Shown here in pieces: positions 1-7,091 of a DNA stretch of 16,333 nt (position 1 is its first letter; each line of letters starts with the position of its first letter). Source of the DNA: Proteobacteria bacterium UBA5122. GTDB taxonomy: Bacteria > Pseudomonadota > Gammaproteobacteria > Tenderiales > Tenderiaceae. The stretch spans positions 689-17,021 of the forward strand of contig DHYU01000005.1 of NCBI GenBank assembly GCA_002415485.1, in the 5' to 3' direction. Below the pieces are notes generated by a model. The model was given only the letters and a program-made list of their open reading frames with translations. It had not been told where the DNA came from and ran no database searches. A program made the translations under genes and the position numbers.

Positions 1-1592
1 CCGCCGATGTATTGATCCACCGGCAACCAGTATTTGGCCGCCTCGTCCAGCATCTGCTGATCGTTCTTGGGTGAACAGTACCGCGCGAAATACCAGCTCG
101 ACTCCATGAAGGTATCGAAGGTGTCGGTCTCGCGCTCGGCCGCGCCGCCGCATTTCGGGCATACACATTTGCGCCACTCAGGGTCGGCCTTGATCGGCGA
201 CTGCACGCCATCGAGCACCACGTCTTCCGGCAACACCACCGGCAGTTGATCCTTCGGCACGGTCACTTCACCGCAACTGGGGCAATTGACGATAGGAATC
301 GGCGCGCCCCAATAACGCTGACGCGAGACACCCCAGTCGCGCAGGCGATAGGTGACCTTCTTTTCGCCCTTGCCGGCAGCATTTAAATGCGCGGCAATCG
401 CGTCAAAAGCCTCGCTAAAATTCTTGCCTGTGAATTCACCGGAATCGATCAACCGGCCCTTTTCGGTAAAGGCGGCCTTGTCGAGGTCTATCACCTCGCC
501 CGCAGCAGGCGCGATGACCTGTTTGATCGGCAGGCCGTATTTCCTGGCGAATTCATAATCGCGCTGATCGTGCGCCGGCACCGACATCACCGCGCCGGTG
601 CCGTAACCCATCAATACGAAGTTGGCGGTCCACACCGGCACCTTTTCGCCGGTGATCGGATGGATGGCCATCAGGCCGGTGGCCATGCCCTTCTTTTCCA
701 TCGTTTCAAGCTGGGCCTCGGCGGTACCGGTCTTCTTGCATTCTTCGATGAAGGCGGCAAGCGCGGGATTGTTTTTCGCCGCCGCCAGGGCCAACGGATG
801 TTCACCGGCGACCGCGACATAGGTCACGCCCATCAGCGTGTCGGGGCGGGTGGTGAAGACGCGCAACGTTTCAGCACTGCCTTCCATGCCAAAATCGATC
901 TCCACACCTTCGGAACGACCGATCCAGTTGCGCTGCATCGTGCGCACCTGTTCTGGCCAGCCGTCGAGTTTGTCCAGATCGTTCAACAGCTCCTCGGCGT
1001 AGGCGGTGATCTTCATGAAGTACTGCGGGATCTCCTTGCGCTCGACCACGGTGTCGCAACGCCAGCAGCAGCCATCGATCACCTGCTCGTTGGCGAGTAC
1101 GGTCTGATCGTTCGGGCACCAGTTCACGGCGGCGGTCTTTTTGTAGACCAGTCCCTTCTCAAACAATTGCGTGAACAGCCATTGTTCCCACTTGTAATAA
1201 TCGGGGGTACAGGTCGCCAGCTCGCGGCCCCAGTCGTAACCAAAGCCCAGGCGCTGGAGCTGACCACGCATGTAGTCGATATTCTCTTTGGTCCACTTGG
1301 CGGGCGCGACGCCGTGTTTGATCGCGGCATTTTCAGCCGGCAGACCAAAGGCATCCCAGCCCATCGGCTGTAATACATTCTTGCCCAACATGCGCTGGAA
1401 GCGTGTGACGACATCACCGATGGTGTAATTGCGCACATGGCCCATGTGCAGACGGCCGCTGGGATACGGAAACATCGATAGGCAGTAGTACTTTTCCTTG
1501 CTGCTGTCCTCGACCACTTTGAAGGTCTGATTCTGTTCCCAATAGGCCTGGGCCGATTTTTCTACGTCTGCGGGGGAATATTGCTGGTCCAT
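1..1592 (-). CDS. leuS: Leucyl-tRNA synthetase LeuRS (N-terminal 530 residues, cut by left edge)
   Basis: Charges tRNA-Leu with leucine in the cytoplasm (class Ia synthetase) and edits mischarged products. The minus-strand frame opens at ATG 1592 with MDQQYSPADVEK and stays open to the left edge. The class I signature HMGH is at residues 49-52, inside YPSGRLHMGH. A ZN-1 type zinc module follows, with C159, C175, C176 and C179. The CP1 editing domain shows the threonine-rich TTRPDT at 247-252 and HDQRDYEF with D345, the position of the E. coli editing aspartate. After CP1 there is a further pair of cysteine knuckles (CPSC and CVCPKC), as in pseudomonad-type LeuRS. The fragment stops at DQYIG, so the KMSKS loop and anticodon-binding domain lie outside the window. 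It is divergent from the ybeL-like gene, as in E. coli. No strong Shine-Dalgarno precedes the ATG. Identification is very secure. Confidence 0.97.
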   Translation of the reverse strand, partial: MDQQYSPADVEKSAQAYWEQNQTFKVVEDSSKEKYYCLSMFPYPSGRLHMGHVRNYTIGDVVTRFQRMLGKNVLQPMGWDAFGLPAENAAIKHGVAPAKWTKENIDYMRGQLQRLGFGYDWGRELATCTPDYYKWEQWLFTQLFEKGLVYKKTAAVNWCPNDQTVLANEQVIDGCCWRCDTVVERKEIPQYFMKITAYAEELLNDLDKLDGWPEQVRTMQRNWIGRSEGVEIDFGMEGSAETLRVFTTRPDTLMGVTYVAVAGEHPLALAAAKNNPALAAFIEECKKTGTAEAQLETMEKKGMATGLMAIHPITGEKVPVWTANFVLMGYGTGAVMSVPAHDQRDYEFARKYGLPIKQVIAPAAGEVIDLDKAAFTEKGRLIDSGEFTGKNFSEAFDAIAAHLNAAGKGEKKVTYRLRDWGVSRQRYWGAPIPIVNCPSCGEVTVPKDQLPVVLPEDVVLDGVQSPIKADPEWRKCVCPKCGGAAERETDTFDTFMESSWYFARYCSPKNDQQMLDEAAKYWLPVDQYIG

Positions 1593-1677
1593 GGTGCTCA
1601 CAAAACTGGTTGAACGAAAGCCCCATAGGATACCGTAGCCAAGACCGGCTTGCACTTTTTGCCGCCGCGGCCAACAC

Positions 1678-1683
1678 TATAAG
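1678..1683 (+). promoter_or_regulatory. Candidate -10 element for the ybeL-sixA pair
   Basis: TATAAG matches the sigma-70 -10 consensus at five of six positions and lies 24 bp before the ATG at 1708. No good -35 sits at 16-18 bp: the best upstream hexamer, TTGCAC, is 22 bp away. The element is suggestive only. The 115-bp leuS/ybeL divergent gap must also hold the leuS promoter, which I could not place. Confidence 0.28.
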
Positions 1684-1707
1684 AAACCCAGGCAGGAGAA
1701 GTTCGCG

Positions 1708-2226
1708 ATGAATGATGACAACCGCAGCCACAATGAAAAACTGGTCCACGCCTACAATCTGATGATGTTGCGCGTCAGCGAGCGCCTGGCCGAGGCCACC
1801 GACGCCGCCCGCCCCAAGCTGCGCGAGGCCGTCGACGCCGCCGAGGAGATGGCGGTGGAACTGGGCGAGTTGACCCGCGAAGAGGCCGTCCGCATCGGCG
1901 AATATCTGCGCCGCGACCTGCAGGACGCCGGCAAATACATGGCCAGCGACGAGGCCGACGAACTGGCCGGCTGGCTGCGTTTCGATGCCGCGATGATCGA
2001 GGCCGATTTCTTCGACATGCTGCTGCGCGCCGCCGATCAGGCCAAACTCGACATGCTCGACTTTGAAGAGGAACTGGCCGAGGCCAACGAATACCACACC
2101 GGCGAGATCACCAGCCCGGGCACACTGGTCTGCGACAAGTGCGGTGAGGTGCTGCACTTCCACGAGGTCGGCCACATCCCGCCCTGCCCCAAGTGCCACG
2201 CCACGGTCTTCAGCCGCACTGAATAA
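1708..2226 (+). CDS. ybeL: Zinc-ribbon DUF1451 protein, YbeL family
   Basis: A 172-residue protein of unknown biochemical role. It has an Ala/Glu/Arg-rich, probably helical N-terminal region of about 130 residues, followed by a C-terminal zinc ribbon with C142, C145, C160 and C163 (CDKC and CPKC). This build, the TGEITSPGTLVC approach to the ribbon and the length fit the DUF1451 family typified by E. coli YbeL. The position supports it too: ybeL is next to leuS in E. coli, and here it starts 115 bp away, divergent from leuS. The ATG at 1708 has a good Shine-Dalgarno, AGGAG at 1694-1698, with a 9-nt spacer. The sixA gene begins 15 nt after its stop, so the two are probably co-transcribed. The fold and family are well supported; the function is not known and I assign none. 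Confidence 0.88.
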   Translation: MNDDNRSHNEKLVHAYNLMMLRVSERLAEATDAARPKLREAVDAAEEMAVELGELTREEAVRIGEYLRRDLQDAGKYMASDEADELAGWLRFDAAMIEADFFDMLLRAADQAKLDMLDFEEELAEANEYHTGEITSPGTLVCDKCGEVLHFHEVGHIPPCPKCHATVFSRTE

Positions 2227-2241
2227 TCCCAGGCTCGCGCC

Positions 2242-2748
2242 ATGCGCACGCTGCTGCTGATGCGTCACGCCAAGTCCGACTGGGCACAGCTTGGCCTGAC
2301 GGATTTTGATCGCCCACTCAATGACCGCGGCCAGAAGGCCGCCCGCCGCATGGGGCTCTGGATGAAAGAGGCACGCGTCCAACCCGACTGGGTGATCTGC
2401 TCCAGTGCCTGTCGCGCCCAGCAGACCCTCGACGGTCTACGCGAACCACTGAGCATGCCCGACACACAAATCCAGCACGAAGCACGCGCCTATCTCGCCG
2501 CCCCCGACACCCTGCTGTCACTACTCGCCGACTGCCCGCATGACAAAGCGCATGTGTTATTGATTGGTCACAACCCCGGCCTCGAGGAACTGCTCACCCA
2601 CCTCTGTGGTAACACAGTGCCACTCAGCAAGACCGGCAAACTGATGCCCACCGCCACGCTGGCGCAGATTGCCCTCGATGACGACTGGCATCACCTCGAC
2701 AGCGGCAGTGGCCGTTTGATCGAAATCGTGCGCCCACGTGAACTGTGA
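2242..2748 (+). CDS. sixA: SixA-type phosphohistidine phosphatase (histidine phosphatase superfamily)
   Basis: A 168-residue branch-1 histidine phosphatase. SixA family members remove phosphate from phosphohistidine, for example on phosphotransfer domains; the substrate here is unknown. The N-terminal LLLMRHAKSDW carries the RHA catalytic motif, with R8 and nucleophile H9. The second catalytic-pocket histidine is H110 in LLIGHNPGLEEL. LNDRG near residue 30 and CSSACRAQQT near residue 56 are typical of the family. The length matches short bacterial SixA proteins with no extra domain. Start ATG 2242 has AGG at 2231-2233 with an 8-nt spacer, and the gene follows ybeL by 15 nt. The next gene, ppx, is on the same strand after about 117 bp. 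SixA-like genes often sit near ppx/ppk, to my recollection, so a link to phosphate metabolism is possible but unproven. Confidence 0.9.
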   Translation: MRTLLLMRHAKSDWAQLGLTDFDRPLNDRGQKAARRMGLWMKEARVQPDWVICSSACRAQQTLDGLREPLSMPDTQIQHEARAYLAAPDTLLSLLADCPHDKAHVLLIGHNPGLEELLTHLCGNTVPLSKTGKLMPTATLAQIALDDDWHHLDSGSGRLIEIVRPREL

Positions 2749-2766
2749 TCCATGCGGCGCCTGAGG

Positions 2767-2796
2767 TTTACCTCACTCACGCAAACCCGCTAAACT
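2767..2796 (+). promoter_or_regulatory. Weak sigma-70-like promoter candidate before ppx
   Basis: TTTACC (2767-2772), an 18-bp spacer and TAAACT (2791-2796) each match the -35 and -10 consensus at four of six positions. It would give ppx its own transcript with a leader of about 60-70 nt. A small hairpin (TGAGG, loop TTTA, CCTCA, 2762-2776) overlaps it. The call is low-confidence, and read-through from sixA is equally possible. Confidence 0.22.
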
Positions 2797-2865
2797 CAAC
2801 TGACAATAATTCGAAGAGCGCCGCCCGGGACCGGGCCGCCCACCACGTTGCAAGGTAGTCAGACG

Positions 2866-4362
2866 TTGCCAAACATTCGCCCCGATATTGCCGCCGCCAT
2901 CGACCTCGGCTCCAACAGCTTCCACATGATCGTCGCCCGCATTCAGGACGAGCAGCTCGCCGTCATCGACCGCATCCGCGAATCGGTGCGACTGGCCGAT
3001 GGCCTCGATGCCGATGGCAACATCAGCCCCGCCACCTTCGACAGCGCACTCAAATGCCTGGAGCGCTTCGGCCAACGTCTGGCCGAGTTTCCGCCAGGAT
3101 CAGTCAGGGCCGTCGGTACCAGCACCCTGCGCAACGCCAATAATTCCGAGGATTTCCTCGCCGCCGCCGAAAAGGCGCTCGGCCACCCGCTCGACATCAT
3201 CGCCGGTGTCGAGGAGGCGCGACTGATCTATCTCGGCGTCGCCCAAAGCCTCGCCGTCAGCGAACAGCGCCGCTTGATCATGGACATCGGCGGCAGCAGC
3301 ACCGAACTGATCGTGGGCCAGGGCTACACGCCGGAATACATGGAAAGCATGGAGATGGGCTGCGTCACCCTCACCAAACGATTTTTCGCCGACGGCAAGG
3401 TCACCCCCGCGCAGGTCGAGCAGGCGCGCATCTTCGCCCACACCGAACTGGAACCACATGTCTCCAGCTTTCAGGAATTAGGCTGGCAACAAAGTATCGG
3501 CGCCTCAGGCACCATCCGCGCCGTGCACAAGGTCGCCAGCGCCAATGGCTGGAGCGACAGCGGAATCAGCAAACAGGTGCTGATCAACATTATTGATGTG
3601 TTCTGCAAGAGCCCCGACATCGCCCAGGTGCAATTGCCGGGGCTGGTCGATGAGCGCAAGCCGGTCTTCATCGGCGGCGTCACCATCCTGCTCGCAGTGT
3701 TTGAGGCGCTGGGCATCGAACGACTGGAGGTCTCCGACCGCGCCTTGCGCGAAGGCCTGCTGCACGACCTGCTGGGCCGCTTTCAGGACCACGACACACG
3801 CGATGCCACGGTCACTGCGCTGGCGCGCCGCTATCACGCCGACGACGAACAGAGCCAGCGCGTGCGCCAGACCTGCCTGCAAATCCTGCCTCAGGTCTGT
3901 GAAGGTTGGGGACTGGAATTAAACGACGCGGCCAAATGGCTGAGCTGGGCGGCGCAACTGCACGAGATCGGCCTCGACATTGCACATAACCGCCATCACC
4001 ATCATGCCGCCTACGTGATCGAACACTCCGACCTGGCCGGGTTCTCGCAACAGGAACAACGCCTGCTGGCAATGCTGATCCGCGGCCATCGCCGCAAACT
4101 GCCGGCCAAGATCTACAAGGACCTGCCCAAGCGTAGCTGTAAACTGGTAAAGAAACTGACGACGATCCTGCGCCTGGCCGTGATCCTGCATCGCAGCCGC
4201 AGTCAAAAGAGTTTCGATTACATCATGGCCAAGGCAGATGAAAAGAGTATCGCGCTGACCTTTCCCGAGCCGTGGCTGGCGCAACAACCACTGACTGCGG
4301 CCGACCTCGAACAGGAAAAAAACCACCTCAAGGCCATCGGGTTTGAATTGAGCTTTCGTTAA
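2866..4362 (+). CDS. ppx: Exopolyphosphatase (Ppx/GppA family)
   Basis: Releases terminal phosphate from inorganic polyphosphate; the related GppA hydrolyses pppGpp. The N-terminal ASKHA ATPase-like fold shows AAIDLGSNSFHMIVARI (first phosphate motif, about residues 10-25), the RAVGTSTLRNA segment, VEEARL with the family catalytic glutamate near residue 117, and MDIGGSSTELIVG (second phosphate motif, about 139-151). The C-terminal half is HD-like, with LHEIGLDIAHNRHHHHAAYV and a conserved RGHRRKL. The length of about 498 residues suits a full Ppx. Overall it resembles Ppx more than GppA because of the long C-terminal domain, but the two are hard to separate by eye. I prefer the TTG at 2866, because AAGG at 2852-2855 lies 10 nt upstream; an in-frame TTG at 2848 would add six residues and lacks a ribosome site. 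It is convergent with ppk, with only 15 bp between stop codons. Confidence 0.93.
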   Translation: MPNIRPDIAAAIDLGSNSFHMIVARIQDEQLAVIDRIRESVRLADGLDADGNISPATFDSALKCLERFGQRLAEFPPGSVRAVGTSTLRNANNSEDFLAAAEKALGHPLDIIAGVEEARLIYLGVAQSLAVSEQRRLIMDIGGSSTELIVGQGYTPEYMESMEMGCVTLTKRFFADGKVTPAQVEQARIFAHTELEPHVSSFQELGWQQSIGASGTIRAVHKVASANGWSDSGISKQVLINIIDVFCKSPDIAQVQLPGLVDERKPVFIGGVTILLAVFEALGIERLEVSDRALREGLLHDLLGRFQDHDTRDATVTALARRYHADDEQSQRVRQTCLQILPQVCEGWGLELNDAAKWLSWAAQLHEIGLDIAHNRHHHHAAYVIEHSDLAGFSQQEQRLLAMLIRGHRRKLPAKIYKDLPKRSCKLVKKLTTILRLAVILHRSRSQKSFDYIMAKADEKSIALTFPEPWLAQQPLTAADLEQEKNHLKAIGFELSFR

Positions 4363-4377
4363 GCCGCCACTTAACCA

Positions 4378-6456
4378 TTAACTCTCGGCCAAGGCCTCCA
4401 TCAGGGCCTGCTGCGCCGAAAACACGGATTCACCCTCGGCCGCCGTGGCCAGCGTATAACTGCCATCCGCCGCCAACAACCAGGCCTGGCAGTTATCACG
4501 CAGATACCAGTCGAGGTCACGCATCACGCGCTGGCGCAGTGTCTTGGTCTCGATCGGGAAACACGTCTCCACACGATGAAACATATTGCGCTCCATCCAA
4601 TCGGCGCTGGAGGCATAAACCTCTTCTTCGCCCGCATTGGCGAAATAAAATACACGGGTATGCTCCAGAAAGCGCCCGACCACCGAACGCACGCGGATGC
4701 GTTCCGAGACACCGGGCACACCCGGCCGCAAACGACACATACCACGCACGATGCAATCGATCTCAACTCCGGCAATCGACGCGCGATACAAGGCCTGAAT
4801 CAATTGCGGTTCCACCAACGCATTCACCTTGATAATGATCCGCCCGGCCTGGCCATTGCGCACATGTTCAATCTCGCGTTCGATCTTGCCCATCATGCCT
4901 TTATGCAAGGTAAAGGGTGCATGCAACATCCGGTTAAACTTGGCGACCTTACCCAGACTGGTCAGCTGGTTAAACACCTTTTGCACATCCTCGCCTATCG
5001 GCTTGCTGCAGGTCATCAAACCATAGTCGGTATAGATGCGCGCCGTACGAGGATGATAGTTCCCGGTCCCCAGATGCACGTAATAGCGCAGTTTCTTGGC
5101 TTCGCGCCGTACCACCAGGATCATCTTGGCATGGGTTTTATAACCAACCACACCATAAACCACATGCACACCTGCCTGCTGCAGGCGTGTCGCCAGGGCG
5201 ACGTTGGCCTCTTCATCAAAACGCGCCCGCAGCTCAATCACCACCGTGACCTCCTTGCCTGCATGCGCCGCCTTCACCAAGGCATCGACCACGGCCGATT
5301 GCGGCCCCGTGCGATACAAGGTTTGCTTGATCGCCAGCACATGCGGATCCTCCGCCGCCTGGCGCAGAAAATCGATGACCGGCAGAAACGATTCAAACGG
5401 CAGATGCAATAACAGATCGCGTTTGGCGATGGCCTTAAAGATATCCTTCCCCGCCACCTGCGCAGGCAGGCTGGGACTGAACAATGGATACTTGAGATCA
5501 GGTTTGTCGACCAGATCGTAGATCTCCTGCACCCGATTCAGGTTGACCGGTCCATTGACCGGATAGGTATCCGCATCCGGGATCTTGAACTGATCCTGCA
5601 GAAACTTCACCAGCGGTTCAGGGCAATTGTGCGCCACTTCCAAACGCACGATATCGCCATAGTGGCGGGTCAACAACTCACCCTCGACCGCACGCAGCAG
5701 GTCGTCTATCTCCTCCTCGTCGACGAACAATTCACTGTTACGCGTCAGACGAAACTGATACATGCCCTCGACCGTCATGCCATAAAACAGGTCATCGGCA
5801 TGGGCATGGATCACCGAGGACAGAAAGACAAAATCACAGGGACCGCTTTCGGTTTCGTCCTGTGGCAACTGAATCACACGCGCCACCGAACGCGGCGCAG
5901 AGATCACGGCAAAACGCGTATTGCGGCCAAAGGCATCCTTGCCGTTCAGCGAGACGATAAAGTTCAGACTCTTATTGAGGATGCGAGGAAACGGATGCGC
6001 GGGGTCCAGACCCACCGGGCTCAGCACTGGCTGCAATGATTCATTAAAAAACTTACGCAACCAGCGGCGCTGCGATGGATTCCAGTCATCCCGCCGGATA
6101 AAACGAATCTCTCGCGCCTCCAGCGCCGGCAGGATCACATCATTGAGCACCGCGTATTGTTCATTCACCAGCCGGTGAGCACGCTGACTGATCTCGCGCA
6201 ACACCTCGCTGGCCGACATGTTGTCCGGCCCGCCTTCACTGCTGCCGAGTACCGCCTTTTGCATCAACCCAGCCACCCGCACCTCAAAGAACTCGTCGAG
6301 ATTGGTGCTGGAGATACACAGAAAACGCACGCGTTCCAACAATGGCACGCGCTCGTCCTTGGCCTGTTCAAGCACGCGCCGATTAAACTCGAGCAGGCTC
6401 AATTCACGATTGATATACAACTCGGGTTGCTTCAGGTCGATTTCCGGTTCAGACAT
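4378..6456 (-). CDS. ppk: Polyphosphate kinase 1
   Basis: Polymerises the gamma-phosphate of ATP into long-chain polyphosphate through a histidine-phosphate intermediate. The four-domain PPK1 layout is visible: an N domain (YINRELSLLEFNRRVL, then ISSTNLDEFFEVR), a head domain (about 110-310) and two phospholipase-D-like C domains. The catalytic histidine is H461 in YYVHLGTGNY and the second conserved histidine is H599 in FLEHTRVFYF. ELRARFDEEANV and SSADWMERN are also family signatures. Length is 692 residues, normal for PPK1. Three starts are possible: GTG 6471, ATG 6468 and ATG 6456. I choose 6456 because the candidate promoter would begin transcription near 6471, leaving no leader for the others, and GAGTGAAG lies just upstream. 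It is convergent with ppx rather than in a ppk-ppx operon as in E. coli. The function call is very secure; the start is less so. Confidence 0.96.
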   Translation of the reverse strand: MSEPEIDLKQPELYINRELSLLEFNRRVLEQAKDERVPLLERVRFLCISSTNLDEFFEVRVAGLMQKAVLGSSEGGPDNMSASEVLREISQRAHRLVNEQYAVLNDVILPALEAREIRFIRRDDWNPSQRRWLRKFFNESLQPVLSPVGLDPAHPFPRILNKSLNFIVSLNGKDAFGRNTRFAVISAPRSVARVIQLPQDETESGPCDFVFLSSVIHAHADDLFYGMTVEGMYQFRLTRNSELFVDEEEIDDLLRAVEGELLTRHYGDIVRLEVAHNCPEPLVKFLQDQFKIPDADTYPVNGPVNLNRVQEIYDLVDKPDLKYPLFSPSLPAQVAGKDIFKAIAKRDLLLHLPFESFLPVIDFLRQAAEDPHVLAIKQTLYRTGPQSAVVDALVKAAHAGKEVTVVIELRARFDEEANVALATRLQQAGVHVVYGVVGYKTHAKMILVVRREAKKLRYYVHLGTGNYHPRTARIYTDYGLMTCSKPIGEDVQKVFNQLTSLGKVAKFNRMLHAPFTLHKGMMGKIEREIEHVRNGQAGRIIIKVNALVEPQLIQALYRASIAGVEIDCIVRGMCRLRPGVPGVSERIRVRSVVGRFLEHTRVFYFANAGEEEVYASSADWMERNMFHRVETCFPIETKTLRQRVMRDLDWYLRDNCQAWLLAADGSYTLATAAEGESVFSAQQALMEALAES

Positions 6457-6477
6457 AACTTCACTCATCACGTTACG

Positions 6478-6511
6478 AGCATAGCAGCGGCATATGACAA
6501 GCGGATGACAC
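6478..6511 (-). promoter_or_regulatory. Candidate PHO box and -10 for ppk
   Basis: On the minus strand, GTGTCATCCGCTTGTCAT (6511-6494) forms two 7-mers, GTGTCAT and TTGTCAT, separated by 4 bp. This gives the 11-bp repeat period of PhoB sites (consensus CTGTCAT-N4-CTGTCAT). Each half matches at six of seven positions. Ten bp after the second half is TATGCT (6483-6478), a four-of-six -10 at the distance expected when PhoB replaces the -35. The spacer CCGC is not AT-rich as in the consensus. Transcription would begin near 6471. Confidence 0.5.
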
Positions 6512-6543
6512 CACCAATCAGCACTAGGCGTTATTAAAAGCCA

Positions 6544-6951
6544 CTATACCTTCCACTTCTCGAAACGTTTGTCCCATTTTTTAAAACGTTTTCGGCAATA
6601 GATATCTAATGCGGCATCATCTTCAAAGAAAAGTTCAAAGCCATCTTCGGCCGGCATGTCGTATTCGCAAAAATCATTATCATAATCCCGGCAGATACGC
6701 GGCCGAGTGTCATAGATGCCACAGCCACCACCCGGCAACAGATGGCGACAGGCCTGATTGAACAACAAAAACCAGCCATCTTCATCTTTGTACAATTGCA
6801 CATCACGATGAGACAGCTGCCACATGATGAAGTCAAAATCCTTCATTGACCGTGGCGTATCGATTTGCTGGGTAATGTACGTACAACACTTGCTGCCTTT
6901 GCAAAAGCTGCACTTGTTTTCGGCGGTAATCTCGATTTTATTATTGACCAC
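6544..6951 (-). CDS. YkgJ-family cysteine-cluster protein
   Basis: A 135-residue protein of the YkgJ / UPF0153 family, thought to chelate zinc or iron through clustered cysteines; its precise activity is unknown. The N-terminal cluster is CSFCKGSKCC (residues 14-23). A second group follows: C in NQACRHL, CGIYDTRPRICRDY and FCEYD, with a further C in IYCRKRF. The family hallmark CGIYxxRPxxCRxY is plain. The C-terminus is basic and aromatic (FKKWDKRFEKW). The start is GTG 6951, supported by AAGGG at 6961-6965 with a 9-nt spacer. Composition looks more AT-rich than the polyphosphate genes. It lies 140 bp downstream of the GGDEF-EAL gene on the same strand and seems to have its own promoter. Nothing nearby indicates a specific partner. 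Confidence 0.87.
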   Translation of the reverse strand: MVNNKIEITAENKCSFCKGSKCCTYITQQIDTPRSMKDFDFIMWQLSHRDVQLYKDEDGWFLLFNQACRHLLPGGGCGIYDTRPRICRDYDNDFCEYDMPAEDGFELFFEDDAALDIYCRKRFKKWDKRFEKWKV

Positions 6952-6973
6952 TGGCTTTCACCCTTATGAAACT

Positions 6974-6982
6974 TTTATATCA
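6974..6982 (-). promoter_or_regulatory. Candidate extended -10 promoter for the YkgJ-family gene
   Basis: On the minus strand TGATATAAA is an extended -10 (TGN plus TATAAA, five of six). The first base after it is 22 nt before the GTG at 6951, leaving a leader of about 15 nt that contains the AAGGG ribosome site. No convincing -35 is present, which extended -10 promoters can tolerate. A second possible -10, TACAAT, lies just upstream on the same strand. Confidence 0.33.
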
Positions 6983-7029
6983 CTCATTGTAACACTGGAA
7001 CACGCCTTCCCTAGACGTCAGGCAATAAT

Positions 7030-7049
7030 ATAGCGCGCAATAGCGCTAT
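7030..7049. repeat. Inverted repeat after the GGDEF-EAL gene
   Basis: ATAGCGC (7030-7036) and GCGCTAT (7043-7049) form a perfect 7-bp stem with a 6-nt loop, about 43 bp downstream of the GGDEF-EAL stop codon. On the minus strand it is followed by TATTATTG, not a true U-tract, so it is at best a weak intrinsic terminator separating this gene from the YkgJ-family gene. It could also be a protein-binding palindrome. Confidence 0.35.
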
Positions 7050-7091
7050 CGACGCCAAGAGTCATATTCATAAAAGAAGTGGATCGGTTTT

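Noticed and set aside
387..1373. Open frame of 328 codons on the plus strand
   Set aside because: It lies entirely antisense to leuS, whose minus-strand translation matches LeuRS motifs throughout; the plus frame has no recognisable domain.
1414..2382. Open frame of 322 codons on the minus strand
   Set aside because: It spans leuS 5' end, the divergent gap, ybeL and part of sixA in antisense; its length comes from the high G+C third-position bias of the real genes.
4358..4375. Inverted repeat GTTAAG / CTTAAC between ppx and ppk as a bidirectional terminator
   Set aside because: The stem is only 6 bp and AT-rich, it includes the ppx stop codon and has no U-tract on either side.
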